64,000 nt of DNA, taken from assembly GCF_000227465.1 (NCBI RefSeq), contig NC_016047.1:2584857-2648856 (forward strand). Reading direction: 5' to 3'. Of the stretch, positions 44,080-53,813 are shown piece after piece (position 1 is the first letter of the stretch; each line of letters starts with the position of its first letter). A program made the translations under genes and the position numbers. Source of the DNA: Bacillus spizizenii TU-B-10 (GTDB taxonomy: Bacteria; Bacillota; Bacilli; Bacillales; Bacillaceae). The notes beneath the pieces were generated by a model that saw only the letters and a program-made list of their open reading frames with translations, was not told the origin of the DNA and searched no databases.

Positions 44080-44811
44080 TCAGTACTTCAAAACCTGTCC
44101 ATCTTGTATTCCTTCATATACAATCCTTGCCCCTTTAGGTGTCATATGATTGCCTGAAGGATCTATCAGACCGGATTGGATAAGCGCTTCATCAGTTGCT
44201 TTTCCGCCGTCTGCTTCTATAAAATGCTTCCAGTTGTCTACAAGAGGGACATCCAGGCGCTTCGACACATCTCTTGTAATATCGTTGTATGAGTTGTGCC
44301 ATTTCCTCGCCCCGCCTTTCGGTTCAAAAGAAGCTGCTTTATATCTCGAATAGTAAAACAGATGATGCTTCCCGTTTCCTTCAATAATTGGGATACATGT
44401 CATTAGGATGGGCTTGATCCCGTGTTTTCTGCTTTCTTTAATAAAATAAACCAGATTTTCTCTAAAACGCTGCTTCGACACTCGCGGTTTCCCCTCAGTC
44501 AGTATCGCGGCATCATTCGTGCCGAACATAATAAACAAATGCTTCGGTTTTTGATCCAGAACATCTGTCTGAAACCGCAGACGGGCATCCTCTGTCGTCT
44601 GTCCGCCGATTCCCGCATTGAGTATATCAAGCTTTCCGCGCTCAGCCGTTTTTAATATATTGACCCACTGTTGTGCTTTTGGATAATCGCGATAATCCCA
44701 ATTAGAGCCTCGCGTATTGCTGTCACCAAATGCTACAACGTCTTCATATCCCCTTCCTTCGCATCCTGCTGTAACAAACAGCAGAAGAAAAAGGATAAAA
44801 AAATGCTTCAT
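44080..44811 (-). CDS. yqeF: YqeF, SGNH/GDSL-type lipoprotein
   Basis: A 243-residue lipoprotein. A signal peptide ends in the lipobox VTAGC with acylated C17. A GDSL-like nucleophile motif AFGDSNTRG follows at about 28-36, with GTND and the C-terminal DPSGNHMTPKG carrying the catalytic Asp/His. It is probably a membrane-anchored esterase; its substrate is unknown. Confidence 0.92.
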   Translation of the reverse strand: MKHFFILFLLLFVTAGCEGRGYEDVVAFGDSNTRGSNWDYRDYPKAQQWVNILKTAERGKLDILNAGIGGQTTEDARLRFQTDVLDQKPKHLFIMFGTNDAAILTEGKPRVSKQRFRENLVYFIKESRKHGIKPILMTCIPIIEGNGKHHLFYYSRYKAASFEPKGGARKWHNSYNDITRDVSKRLDVPLVDNWKHFIEADGGKATDEALIQSGLIDPSGNHMTPKGARIVYEGIQDGQVLKY

Positions 44812-45062
44812 CTTTACACCCCCAAAAGCCTTACCTTAATGTTATACCTCTGTTTCCCTTCATTCAACGAAGAGTTTTTTTCGTTATCACTGTTTTTTCC
44901 TATTGTTAACGTGTCCCCCTCAATGAAAATCATTCTTTTAATGCGGCATATCAGGTGATTCTTTTCAAATTCCCTTCTCCTCAATCGAAAAAACACGCAA
45001 TTAATAGGAAAGAAAATAACCTGAATCCACACTGGAAACAGGCTATCCCTTAAGTCCCACAT

Positions 45063-45815
45063 TCACTTTAACTTCGATTTGAGCTTGGCCTTCGTTTTTG
45101 GTCCATAGATACCGTCTGCCGTTAATCCGTTCATGAGCTGAAAACGCTTGACGGCATTCGCTGTTTTCGGTCCATAAACCCCGTCTATTCCATTATTTTT
45201 GGCGCCCTTATCAGGATAAAAATGAAGCGCGGCTAAAGCCTTTTGCAGCTGCAGGACGTTCGTGCCCTTTCGATAAGGCGAAGTGAGTTTGATAACCCCT
45301 GACGGCAGCGGATATGTTGGAGATGACTCCTTTGGAGGTGTATTGAAGGAAGAAATTCCGTTTATAAAAGAACTCCACTGATCCAAGAGTTTTCGCGGAC
45401 ATTCTTTCCCGGACCATTTTTTATGGGGAACGACATGTTTCAGCGGAATATTGTTTTCCTTCATTAGTTTTCGGATCAGCCACTGGGCATTTGCTGTTGC
45501 TTTTTCAAAATCGCCGTCAGCATTTTCGCAGATTTCAATCCCAATCGATTTGCGGTTCCCTGTCCCATTTGTGCCGTCACCCGCATGCCAGCCGTTTTCA
45601 TCTATCGGGAGATGCTGATAAATGACTGAATCGTCAACTGTATAATGCCAGCTTTCAGATGTGCTTGGATTTTTCACATAATTGGCATGCATTTTCGCAT
45701 CCGCGCCTTTTGCGGTATTCGCTGTATTATGCACCGTAATGTAAGCTGGTGTCATCGCATAGCCAGGACGATTATCGTTCGATGCCGGTATAAAATCCTT
45801 TTTTATCGTGACCAT
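45063..45815 (-). CDS. cwlH: CwlH, N-acetylmuramoyl-L-alanine amidase
   Basis: A 250-residue cell-wall amidase. The amidase_2 domain (about residues 15-150) has zinc-ligand histidines in TVHNTANT and VPHKKWSGKECPRKL. The C-terminal part holds a peptidoglycan-binding domain with repeats GVYGPKTANAV and GIYGPKTKAKL. In B. subtilis cwlH is a mother-cell sporulation gene. No signal peptide is visible. Confidence 0.94.
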   Translation of the reverse strand: MVTIKKDFIPASNDNRPGYAMTPAYITVHNTANTAKGADAKMHANYVKNPSTSESWHYTVDDSVIYQHLPIDENGWHAGDGTNGTGNRKSIGIEICENADGDFEKATANAQWLIRKLMKENNIPLKHVVPHKKWSGKECPRKLLDQWSSFINGISSFNTPPKESSPTYPLPSGVIKLTSPYRKGTNVLQLQKALAALHFYPDKGAKNNGIDGVYGPKTANAVKRFQLMNGLTADGIYGPKTKAKLKSKLK

Positions 45816-46009
45816 TTCTATCCCTCCCTACTATTAAGAAATGCAGAAAACAGAAAGTTGGACAGCCTATTTTACAAGATAAAAAAGAATTGTGTTCCCA
45901 ATCCATACACCGTTTTCAGTTGAACCGCTGAAATGACACCAGTTATACTAATCCTAGATGACGGAGATTTTGGCTCCTGACATCACCTTAGTTGGGAGTG
46001 ACCATAGAA

Positions 46010-46636
46010 ATGTTAAAAAAGATACTAGGTATCATCGTGATGATTACTATCATTGCAGTCGGTTTTTTTCAGAAAGAAGCTTGGCTTGATGCAATCAAAG
46101 CAGGAGGGCTGTTTTCTGTTTTATTCAGTATGCTGCTGATTGCCGCTGATGTCTTTTTTCCAATTGTGCCGTTTGCTTTGGTTGCCGCTTTAAATGGCGC
46201 TGTGTTCGGAATGGCCAATGGGATTTGGATTACATTAACTGGATCAATGCTTGGTACAATGATGCTGTTTTTTTTCGCCAGGTACAGCTTTAGAGATTGG
46301 GCCAGAAAAAAAGTTCAGGCCTATCCTGCCATCCAAAGCTACGAGGCTTCCTTCCACAAAAATGCTTTTGCCGCTGTTTTACTAGGAAGACTCATTCCGG
46401 TTATTCCTTCTCTTGTCATGAACGTGATATGCGGACTGAGTCAGGTTCGCTGGCATGTTTTTTTCTTCGCGTCTTTCATAGGAAAAATCCCGAATATTAT
46501 CGTTGTCACTATTGCAGGCGCTCATTTTACCAGCAATAAATTACTGTCTTTCAGTATTTACGGAGCCTACATTCTGATCATGATGCTGATCATTTATAAA
46601 AAGTTCCCTCATCTGCTGAAAGTGCAAAAAAAATAA
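46010..46636 (+). CDS. yqeD: YqeD, TVP38/TMEM64-family membrane protein
   Basis: A 208-residue DedA-like protein with about six hydrophobic helices and the family region GSMLGTMMLFFFARY and LGRLIPVIPSLVMNVICGLS. The TTG at 45992 could open the frame, but GGGAGTG lies 9 nt before the ATG at 46010, so that start is chosen. The transported or scrambled substrate is unknown. Confidence 0.9.
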   Translation: MLKKILGIIVMITIIAVGFFQKEAWLDAIKAGGLFSVLFSMLLIAADVFFPIVPFALVAALNGAVFGMANGIWITLTGSMLGTMMLFFFARYSFRDWARKKVQAYPAIQSYEASFHKNAFAAVLLGRLIPVIPSLVMNVICGLSQVRWHVFFFASFIGKIPNIIVVTIAGAHFTSNKLLSFSIYGAYILIMMLIIYKKFPHLLKVQKK

Positions 46637-46654
46637 GGAGGCCTGTTCGCCCCC

Positions 46655-47548
46655 TTACTTTTTCTCTGTCGCATGGCCTCCGAATTCATTTCGAAGCGCA
46701 GCGACAACCTTTCCTGTAAACGTATCGTTTGTTAAAGAACGGTATCTCATCAGCAGCGACATAGCGATCACCGGAGTTGCCGTCTGCAGATCAAGCGCGG
46801 TTTCCACCGTCCATTTTCCTTCACCTGAGGAATGCATAATGCCTTTGATCTGATCCAGCTTCGCATCTTTAGAGAACGCTCGCTCAGTCAGCCCCATGAG
46901 CCAAGAGCGAATGACAGAGCCATGATTCCACACTCTCGCAACCTTTTCGTAGTCAAAATCAAATTGGCTGTTTTCAAGCACTTCGAATCCTTCACCGATC
47001 GCCGCCATTATTCCGTACTCAATGCCATTATGGATCATCTTTAAGAAATGTCCGCTTCCCGCTTCACCTGCGTATAGATATCCGTTTTCGACGGCAGTAT
47101 CCCGAAACAGCGGCTCTACAATCTCCCATGCTTCGGGGTCACCTCCCACCATAAAACAGGCTCCATGGCGCGCACCTTCCATTCCGCCCGACGTTCCGGC
47201 ATCGAGATAATGAATACCCGCTTCTTTCATTTGATTGTAGCGGCGAATCGATTCTTTATAATGAGAGTTTCCGGCTTCAATGACAATATCGCCTTTGCTT
47301 AATAAAGGTGTCACATCACGCAAAACAGCATCGACAACGCCATGCGGCACCATAACCCATAGTATACGCGGCGTGTCTAATGAAGAAATCAACTCTTTTA
47401 GATTCGTTATCCCCTCAGCCCCATATGCTTTCAGTTCATCAACAGCCGCTTGGTTTACATCATACCCGACCGCTTGATGATTGCGGTCTATGAATTGCTT
47501 TCCTATGTTTATGCCCATTTTCCCTAAGCCGATTAATCCGATTTTCAT
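46655..47548 (-). CDS. yqeC: YqeC, 6-phosphogluconate dehydrogenase-like protein
   Basis: A 297-residue NAD(P)-dependent decarboxylating dehydrogenase-like protein, shorter than classical Gnd (about 470). The Rossmann start GLIGLGKMGINIG, the substrate site AGTSGGMEGARHG and the catalytic block HFLKMIHNGIEYG are visible. It resembles the short-form NAD-preferring Gnd. Start ATG 47548 with GAGGAACAG upstream. Confidence 0.92.
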   Translation of the reverse strand: MKIGLIGLGKMGINIGKQFIDRNHQAVGYDVNQAAVDELKAYGAEGITNLKELISSLDTPRILWVMVPHGVVDAVLRDVTPLLSKGDIVIEAGNSHYKESIRRYNQMKEAGIHYLDAGTSGGMEGARHGACFMVGGDPEAWEIVEPLFRDTAVENGYLYAGEAGSGHFLKMIHNGIEYGIMAAIGEGFEVLENSQFDFDYEKVARVWNHGSVIRSWLMGLTERAFSKDAKLDQIKGIMHSSGEGKWTVETALDLQTATPVIAMSLLMRYRSLTNDTFTGKVVAALRNEFGGHATEKK

Positions 47549-47640
47549 GTCTGTTCCTCCTGGTTGTCTAAAAAGCCTTTACTCTTTATGTTCCCTTGGA
47601 AATGTATTGTGATACGCAAAAAACAAAAGGCTACAGGATT

Positions 47641-47764
47641 TCACTGCGCCTTCCTCCATTTTAATTTGCGTTGTTCAGCATCAGATTTTTTTCCGAAGCG
47701 CTTTATCGGTTTTACTTGCACGACTGCAAAATCAGGTGCATTTCTTATGTTTTTGTTCCCCCAT
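47641..47764 (-). pseudogene. possible small gene with a +1 frameshift
   Basis: A strong AAGGAGAG site precedes an ATG at 47764, but that frame stops after ten codons. Dropping one G from the GGGGG run after AT opens a 40-codon frame (MGNKNIRNAPDFAV ... KWRKAQ) with a basic, coding-like composition ending at 47641. Either the gene is broken, or the true product is a decapeptide. I recognise no family. Confidence 0.35.
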
Positions 47765-47872
47765 TACCGACTCTCCTTTTATAACAAAAACCATCAGTTT
47801 ATCCTTGATTTACCACCACTTTAAGTTAAAATATGGGAAGAGAATTCGATTTTTTCAGTAAAAGAAGGTGAC

Positions 47873-48589
47873 ATGTTGCGCGATCAATCTCACACTCTCA
47901 TTGGAGTTACGAAAACCACTGCATACTTTTTATACGCCGTACTTGCAATCATCGGACTTACAATCGGGTATTTTATCCCGCAATTTGCGAAATGGGCATT
48001 ATCCCTCCCGTGGATTCCTTTTGAAGGACCGCTCCGGCTGGTCACCTCTTTTCAGGCAGCTGCATTTATTACTGCCCTGCTCGGAATGTCTGCGGGGATT
48101 TGGTTCGCTCACTCTGTTATTGCAATGCTGTTGTCTGTAAAGATAACAGATGACACAGTGGAATTAACCAAAGGAAAGAAAGTACAGACGATTCGTTCCG
48201 ACGACATCGCTCTTGTGTTTATCGATCACAAACGGCTTGTCCTCTTAGGAACAGCCGGATATGAATTAGTACGGGAAGAAATTGATGAAAAACCAGTAAA
48301 CGTCGAGAAGGCCTTTAGACAGCATCATTACGAATGGTCAACAGATGGTGATCCGTTTAAAGATCAATTTCGCCGGTGGATACCTGATGTACCAGACCTC
48401 TCGCCAGGCGCCCATGCTTTATTGAAAGCTCGTCACCATGCACTGAAAGACGAGGAAACAGACGATGTTGAAGAATTCCGTCTCGAACTGGCACAGCTGG
48501 GTATCGTTGTTCGAGACGAAGGAACACGCCAGTATTGGCGAAAAGCACAAACCTATCCTCCGAACATTCAGCATCGCGAAGGAACGTAA
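47873..48589 (+). CDS. yqeB: YqeB, membrane protein of unknown function
   Basis: A 238-residue protein with two N-terminal transmembrane helices (about residues 15-40 and 60-85) and a soluble C-terminal domain with an acidic stretch near 190-200. It matches B. subtilis YqeB by location and size. No catalytic motif is recognised. Confidence 0.87.
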   Translation: MLRDQSHTLIGVTKTTAYFLYAVLAIIGLTIGYFIPQFAKWALSLPWIPFEGPLRLVTSFQAAAFITALLGMSAGIWFAHSVIAMLLSVKITDDTVELTKGKKVQTIRSDDIALVFIDHKRLVLLGTAGYELVREEIDEKPVNVEKAFRQHHYEWSTDGDPFKDQFRRWIPDVPDLSPGAHALLKARHHALKDEETDDVEEFRLELAQLGIVVRDEGTRQYWRKAQTYPPNIQHREGT

Positions 48590-48593
48590 CAAC

Positions 48594-48618
48594 AGAGGCT
48601 CAAGAAAGAGCCTCTTCT
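48594..48618. terminator. bidirectional terminator between yqeB and nucB
   Basis: AGAGGCTC (48594-48601) pairs with GAGCCTCT (48608-48615) between convergent yqeB and nucB. Confidence 0.8.
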
Positions 48619-48621
48619 TGA

Positions 48622-49032
48622 TTACTGCACAATAAAGAGCACTCTGGTGCCGTCAGGATAACCGCTCATTTGATTCCCTACCCACGAGCCGGCCCCGCGA
48701 TTATCAGAAGGCGTGACATATCGGACATCAGCTCCTGCGCCGCCTTCCTCACAAACCGCCATCGGCCACTCATCCCGATCATAGCCCGGCTTCGTCGGAA
48801 TTCCTTTTAATGATTCCTGCCGCCTTTTGTCCGCTCCATCCCTGTCGATGGTGCAAATATCAGAATGACCATCTGCAATCGCATCTTTAATATGATCCCC
48901 CGTTTCCGGGTAACGAGACAGCGGAAAATACAACACTTTGTCATACAAAGAAGCGCCTTGGATCTGTTGCGGAACCATTAAACAAAGAAGAACTGCTGCA
49001 GCAAGAAACAGGCCTGCCATCCATTTTTTCAT
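48622..49032 (-). CDS. nucB: NucB, sporulation-specific extracellular nuclease
   Basis: A 136-residue secreted DNase. The signal peptide is [20 protein letters not shown] and beyond. The mature enzyme carries the conserved [31 protein letters not shown] and [12 protein letters not shown] blocks of the NucB/NucA family. The start is taken at the ATG at 49032; six upstream codons are excluded. It is divergent from sigK. Confidence 0.95.
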   Translation of the reverse strand: MKKWMAGLFLAAAVLLCLMVPQQIQGASLYDKVLYFPLSRYPETGDHIKDAIADGHSDICTIDRDGADKRRQESLKGIPTKPGYDRDEWPMAVCEEGGAGADVRYVTPSDNRGAGSWVGNQMSGYPDGTRVLFIVQ

Positions 49033-49230
49033 TCTCATCCCCCCATACATTTGTTCATTTCAATGTATGGGCGCTTGATAAAGATTATTTTTAAAATTTG
49101 AAATTCATATGCTGCTTACAAAAGCCAAGCTCCCCTGCGAGAAATTTCCCGGTACAGACACAGACAGCCTCCCGCTCACATACATTTACATATAGGCTTT
49201 TGCCTACATACTTTTGTGGAGGTGACGATG

Positions 49231-49956
49231 GTGACAGGTGTTTTCGCAGCGCTCGGCTTTGTTGTTAAAGAGCTTGTCTTTTTAGTATCTTACGTGAAAA
49301 ACAATGCCTTTCCACAACCGCTCTCAAGCAGCGAGGAAAAAAAATACTTAGAGCTCATGGCTAAAGGGGATGAACATGCCAGAAACATGCTGATTGAGCA
49401 TAATCTTCGCTTGGTCGCCCATATTGTGAAAAAGTTCGAAAATACAGGTGAGGATGCAGAGGACTTAATCTCCATCGGAACAATCGGGCTGATCAAAGGA
49501 ATTGAAAGCTATTCCGCCGGAAAAGGGACAAAGCTGGCGACGTATGCCGCGCGGTGTATTGAAAATGAAATCCTCATGCATTTGCGTGCATTGAAAAAAA
49601 CAAAAAAAGACGTTTCCCTTCATGATCCGATCGGGCAGGATAAGGAAGGGAATGAAATAAGCCTGATTGACGTTTTGAAATCAGAAAACGAAGACGTGAT
49701 AGATACGATCCAACTCAATATGGAGCTTGAAAAAGTGAAACAATACATTGACATTTTAGATGACCGTGAGAAAGAAGTGATTGTCGGGCGGTTTGGGCTT
49801 GATTTGAAGAAGGAAAAAACGCAGCGTGAGATTGCCAAAGAACTCGGTATCTCGCGCAGCTATGTATCACGGATTGAAAAGCGGGCGCTGATGAAGATGT
49901 TTCATGAGTTTTACCGGGCGGAGAAGGAAAAGCGGAAGAAAGCGAAGGGGAAATGA
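49231..49956 (+). CDS. sigK: pro-sigma-K, uninterrupted late mother-cell sigma factor
   Basis: A 241-residue sigma factor made as a membrane-associated precursor. The first 20 residues ([19 protein letters not shown] after Met) are removed by SpoIVFB to give active sigma-K. Regions 2.1-2.4 and 4 ([17 protein letters not shown]) are complete. In B. subtilis 168 the gene is split into spoIVCB and spoIIIC by the skin element; here it is whole. The GTG at 49231 is 6 nt from GGAGGTG; the ATG at 49228 is the alternative. Confidence 0.95.
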   Translation: MTGVFAALGFVVKELVFLVSYVKNNAFPQPLSSSEEKKYLELMAKGDEHARNMLIEHNLRLVAHIVKKFENTGEDAEDLISIGTIGLIKGIESYSAGKGTKLATYAARCIENEILMHLRALKKTKKDVSLHDPIGQDKEGNEISLIDVLKSENEDVIDTIQLNMELEKVKQYIDILDDREKEVIVGRFGLDLKKEKTQREIAKELGISRSYVSRIEKRALMKMFHEFYRAEKEKRKKAKGK

Positions 49957-49963
49957 TTCGGGG

Positions 49964-49990
49964 AGGCCGGGTTTAATATTCCGGCTTTTC
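49964..49990 (+). terminator. terminator after sigK
   Basis: GCCGG (49966-49970) pairs with CCGGC (49981-49985), followed by TTTTC, just past the sigK stop. Confidence 0.68.
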
Positions 49991-50063
49991 TCTATTTCAT
50001 TAAAGTTTCTTTTAAAAGAATTAGAGAAAGAATATATGAAAGAGTTATAAAAATCATTTTTTG

Positions 50064-50317
50064 TCATCGCTGATAAGCTCTCCGAGAAAGACGGTCAGGA
50101 TCGTAACAAATGACTTGACTTATAAGTCCTTTGTTGGCATCCTCCCTCAAGCGATTCAAAGCCGGACGTTCTAAAAGCTTCCAGAAAATCCTTCATCAGC
50201 ATACTTCAGCACATCCTTTGTCCCTGCTTTCTTTATACAGGCTTCAATTTGGCTGTCGATGCTCGATCCCTTGATCGCTTGCTCCTCGGTCGATACCCTT
50301 ACATATATTGCTATCAC
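50064..50317 (-). pseudogene. spoIVCA: spoIVCA relic (skin serine recombinase fragment)
   Basis: From a GTG at 50317 with a perfect AAGGAGAT site, 48 codons read MIAIYVRVSTEEQAIKGSSI and on, the SpoIVCA N-terminus with catalytic Ser9 in RVST. The frame stops at 50171. A one-base shift continues it as LLERPALNRLRED ... YDPDRLSR to a stop at 50064. The rest of the roughly 500-residue recombinase is absent. SpoIVCA excises skin from sigK in B. subtilis 168. This copy cannot be functional. Confidence 0.88.
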
Positions 50318-50453
50318 CCTGGATCTCCTTCCTATAAAGTTTTATTAAATAATGATAGCAATCGATAATGCATTTGTCAGCTTGCGGTCCCTCGATGATT
50401 ATTACCTTCATTAAATGCATCAGCCCTTGGGTAATGCTATGTAATAACTGTTT

Positions 50454-50600
50454 GTCCTAATGAGGTGATTTTCAATGAGTATAAAAAAGCAGTAAAAAAA
50501 CCGATAGTTAAAATCATCGGTTTTTCGACACCCACTAGGCCCTCAATAAAGTGAAACTGTGTTTTCTGTTAAAAAACCTTTATATATCAGTGTTTATTTA
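50454..50600. other. probable relic of a type I toxin-antitoxin locus
   Basis: On the plus strand GAGGTG is followed by an ATG (50475) opening only six codons (MSIKKQ), as if a toxin gene lost its middle. A 10-bp terminator stem, AAAAACCGAT (50496-50505) with ATCGGTTTTT (50516-50525), follows. On the minus strand an extended -10 (TGATATATA, about 50581-50588) could drive a short antisense RNA ending at the same hairpin. The design resembles bsr/txpA-type loci, known in skin and prophages. Inference. Confidence 0.4.
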
Positions 50601-50690
50601 TTTTGATTATGTTGTTTTGCAATGATTTATTCATATTGTGGAGTAAAAATGGAGTAGCTTTTTCATCACCAGAAAGATACATGACATGTT

Positions 50691-50781
50691 ATTGGTGACA
50701 AGTCATGAACTCCTATAATAAATATAAAGCAAAAAAGATACCAATATGATTTGGTATCTTCATCTAAATCGAGTCCCTCAA
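50691..50781. repeat. left flanking repeat with terminator hairpin
   Basis: Bases 50730-50781 match 57263-57314 at 51 of 52 positions, in the same orientation. Weaker similarity extends left to 50691 (ATTGGTG ... CATGAACTCC). The core includes a 10-bp stem, AAGATACCAA (50735-50744) with TTGGTATCTT (50751-50760), followed on the minus strand by T6. So it also works as a terminator for the alaX operon. Confidence 0.85.
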
Positions 50782-50977
50782 CATAGTAAATCCATATCAT
50801 TGGTTATTCTGAATAATTGGTATAGTTATCAAATAGTTACTGCAGCTAATTAATGTTTCTCTATCTGGACTTTCCCAGAAATTTATTTCTCTAAAGGAAT
50901 ATTTACACAAAAGTCATTCGTAAATTTTGACACTTTTCATATTCTTTATTTTGAGTCCTTACATTAAGTTAAAGAAG

Positions 50978-52228
50978 TTACTTTTTAATCGAATATCGTA
51001 TTTCCTCTGACTTTATTTGTTTAGCTATAATGTTAATAACGTTCCTCAGAAATTCCTTTTTTGTTAATGACGCAGTCCCTCCACCTTGAGCTAACGTTTT
51101 ATTTCCCCCTCCTTTTCCATTAATAAGAGAAAGGCTTTCTTGCATAAGGGTTCTCATGTCCATTTTATTTGTTGATCCTCGCCCACAAACCAGTTGGTAG
51201 CGATTATCGTTCTCTGATAAGAGAAAAATAAGGGATCGTTTTTCTTGCTCGGCAATCATTTTTGCTAGCTTTTGAAGTTCTTGGATAGATCGATCTGAAA
51301 AGGTTTTAATAATAACTACAGTATCATTTTGAATTGTGCTGTTGGCTAATAAATCATTGGCTTCATACTGAAGTATTTTTTCATTAGATTCTAGAAGCTC
51401 TTTCTCTAGCTTCTTTACATTTTCAAGTGAACGTTTTACAGCTTCACTTAATTCCCCTTCAGGATGATTAAGCAATCCAGTCAATTCAACCAATACCTTT
51501 TGTTTTTGATCGAATTGGGCTATTACCCGATTACCACATACAAAATACAAACGAATTTTTTTTCTTTGTCTTTCCCAATTCAATACTTTAATTGCTCCGA
51601 CTTCTCCTGTAGCACTAGGATGTGTTCCACCGCATCCGTTATAATCAAATTCATCGATAATGACAAGACGAATATTTTCTTTTACAGATGGGGTTTTACG
51701 AATTGGATAATTTACTAAGTCATCATATTCTATCCACTTTGTAACTATTGGTCTATTTTCCATTATCATGTCGTTTGCAAGCTTCTCTGCTTTTCCTACT
51801 ATTTCCTCTGTTAATTCTGATATGTCAAGGTCAATGGTAACTATATCTTTTCCAAGATGAAATCCAACTGTATGAATATCATACAACTGTGCAAATGCCG
51901 CTGACAAAATATGCTGACCCGTGTGCTGTTGCATGTGATCAAAGCGTCGTTCCCAGTCAATAACCCCAACGACCTTATCATCTGAATGTGGTAAAGCCCT
52001 TTCTATATAATGACGAATTTCTCCATCTACCTCTTCAACGTTTAAAACTTTGACTCCATTCAATGTCCCTATATCATGTGGCTGGCCACCGCCGGTTGGA
52101 TAAAAGGCTGTTTTCTCTAAGGTAATGTAAACATCACCTTTTTTGTCCTGTTGTTGTTTCAAGATTTTCGTTTCAAACGTTTTTAGATAGGGATCTTTGT
52201 AAAATAGTTTGTGATTACGTATGCTCAT
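50978..52228 (-). CDS. AlaX-type alanyl-tRNA editing protein
   Basis: A 416-residue stand-alone homologue of the AlaRS editing domain with a C-terminal DHHA1 domain. The zinc motifs are HTGQH (residues 102-106) and CGGTH (199-203). DHHA1 shows NGKGGGNKTLAQGGG near the end. Such proteins deacylate tRNA-Ala mischarged with Ser or Gly. The ATG at 52228 has AAGGGG 6 nt upstream; a TTG ten codons earlier is less likely. It is the last gene of the amino-acid cluster. Confidence 0.87.
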   Translation of the reverse strand: MSIRNHKLFYKDPYLKTFETKILKQQQDKKGDVYITLEKTAFYPTGGGQPHDIGTLNGVKVLNVEEVDGEIRHYIERALPHSDDKVVGVIDWERRFDHMQQHTGQHILSAAFAQLYDIHTVGFHLGKDIVTIDLDISELTEEIVGKAEKLANDMIMENRPIVTKWIEYDDLVNYPIRKTPSVKENIRLVIIDEFDYNGCGGTHPSATGEVGAIKVLNWERQRKKIRLYFVCGNRVIAQFDQKQKVLVELTGLLNHPEGELSEAVKRSLENVKKLEKELLESNEKILQYEANDLLANSTIQNDTVVIIKTFSDRSIQELQKLAKMIAEQEKRSLIFLLSENDNRYQLVCGRGSTNKMDMRTLMQESLSLINGKGGGNKTLAQGGGTASLTKKEFLRNVINIIAKQIKSEEIRYSIKK

Positions 52229-52299
52229 GCCTATCCCCTTATATATGAAGTTTTCCAAATACGTTATGGATATTTTTAAAAAGGCTCTTCATGCTATAA

Positions 52300-53406
52300 T
52301 TATTGAAGTCTGCCTCTAGCCTCAATGTCTACTTCGTCTACAACTTCTCCATTAGAGACTAGATAGGCTTTTTCATGTAAATTAACAACCGGACAAATGT
52401 GATTAGGAATAATTTGAACCTTATCTCCTATATTCACTTGGTTTCTAAAGTCTGCATTGTAAATAATAGCATGTTCGTCGAATACTCCATGAATGTAAAC
52501 GCCCTCGTATTCTTTGATACGACCAAGCCCTTTGGTTGCTGTAAGCCCTTCACTTCGTGTTTGGGCGGTAATTCCCTTTGCCCCTACATCTGTAATGACT
52601 CGTTCTTTTGTTGGTTTACTAATCACGGTTGTGAGTACAGAAGCTGCACAGCGATCATACGTACCAATTACATTTGCCTGTGAGGCATCCATAAAAATGT
52701 AAGTACCAGGTCTAATTTCTGTAACTCCTTCTGGAATATCAAACTTAAACATGAAGGGAGGGGTAGAGCCAATACTTATTACTTTCGGCTTAAGGTTCAT
52801 TTCTTCCGCTATTCGAGCAAAATGTAATGTTCGTTCTACACTCTCTCTATAAAGCTCTTTACAATGTTCTATACTTTTCGCTTTATAAGAATGCCCGTCA
52901 TGTGAGAAGATTCCTTTAAGCTCGACATTTTTACACGTTTTGATTAATTCTAATAAAGTACGAAAATCATGTTCTTCAATAATCCCAGAGCGTTGTTCTC
53001 CTACTTCAATTTCCACTAACACCTGGGCTTTCTTTGTGGCTCCTTCAAATACTTCTTCAATCTCATGCACTTGATACACACTGTCAATACCAAAGGAGAT
53101 ATCAATTGTTTCAGATAGTTTTTTAATACGTTCAATCTTTGATTTCCCAACAATCTCATTTGCAATAAAAATATCCTTCAAACCATTTATGGCCATTATT
53201 TCAGCTTCTCCTACTTTCGCCACAGCGATTCCTATAGCTCCCATTTCCTCTTGTAGTTTAGCTAATTTAGGCATTTTATGTGTTTTTGTATGAGGTCGTA
53301 AGTTTACTTTCTGTTCATTAGCGTAATTTTGCATATACTTCATATTGCCTTGCATCACGTCTTTATCGATTAAAAGAGCTGGTGTATCTAATTCTATATA
53401 ATTCAT
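52300..53406 (-). CDS. D-threonine aldolase / D-serine dehydratase-like PLP enzyme
   Basis: A 368-residue fold-type III (alanine-racemase-like) PLP enzyme. The PLP lysine is likely K41 in RPHTKTHK, and H336/C338 in NHICPV match the zinc ligands of eukaryotic-type D-serine dehydratase and D-threonine aldolase. It should cleave or dehydrate D-beta-hydroxy amino acids; the exact substrate cannot be read from sequence. It overlaps the upstream ridA-like gene by 4 bp. Confidence 0.85.
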   Translation of the reverse strand: MNYIELDTPALLIDKDVMQGNMKYMQNYANEQKVNLRPHTKTHKMPKLAKLQEEMGAIGIAVAKVGEAEIMAINGLKDIFIANEIVGKSKIERIKKLSETIDISFGIDSVYQVHEIEEVFEGATKKAQVLVEIEVGEQRSGIIEEHDFRTLLELIKTCKNVELKGIFSHDGHSYKAKSIEHCKELYRESVERTLHFARIAEEMNLKPKVISIGSTPPFMFKFDIPEGVTEIRPGTYIFMDASQANVIGTYDRCAASVLTTVISKPTKERVITDVGAKGITAQTRSEGLTATKGLGRIKEYEGVYIHGVFDEHAIIYNADFRNQVNIGDKVQIIPNHICPVVNLHEKAYLVSNGEVVDEVDIEARGRLQ

Positions 53407-53792
53407 TGTACCTCCTCCTTTATCGCTGCAATGGCTTCAACTTCAACCAGACATCCGGCATATAAATGATTTGATGGAACAACTACTCTTGCCGGTTTAT
53501 GATTGCCGAAGAAATGAGCATAAACCTCATTGATATCCGGCCAATACTTTACATCTGGGGTATAAAGTCTGCATAATATCACATCTTCCTTGGCTAATCC
53601 CCGTTCCTTGAGGACAAACTCCATATTTGCCAATGCCTGTTTTGCTTCTTCTTTTATGCCCCCAGCTGGAATTTTCCCCGTTTCCGGATTCATCGATAAC
53701 TGCCCTGAAATATAGAGAACATCATTGTGTTCCATAGCTGGCACGTAATGGCCCCCATCCCGTGTTGAATACTTAGTGTGTACAGGCTTCAA
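53403..53792 (-). CDS. RidA-family imine/enamine deaminase (second copy)
   Basis: A 129-residue RidA/YjgF-family protein with the C-terminal signature KPARVVVPSNHLYAGCLVEVEAIA. The arginine in PAR is the residue that holds the substrate carboxylate in RidA. RidA hydrolyses reactive 2-aminoacrylate and related imines released by PLP lyases, fitting its neighbours. The TTG start at 53792 has GGGGGAG upstream. Confidence 0.88.
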   Translation of the reverse strand: MKPVHTKYSTRDGGHYVPAMEHNDVLYISGQLSMNPETGKIPAGGIKEEAKQALANMEFVLKERGLAKEDVILCRLYTPDVKYWPDINEVYAHFFGNHKPARVVVPSNHLYAGCLVEVEAIAAIKEEVQ

Positions 53793-53813
53793 TATAATCT
53801 CCCCCTATTATTC

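Noticed and set aside
47564..47824. 86-codon plus-strand ORF
   Set aside because: Phe/Cys/Leu-rich without a ribosome site. The same stretch on the minus strand has a strong ribosome site and more coding-like composition.
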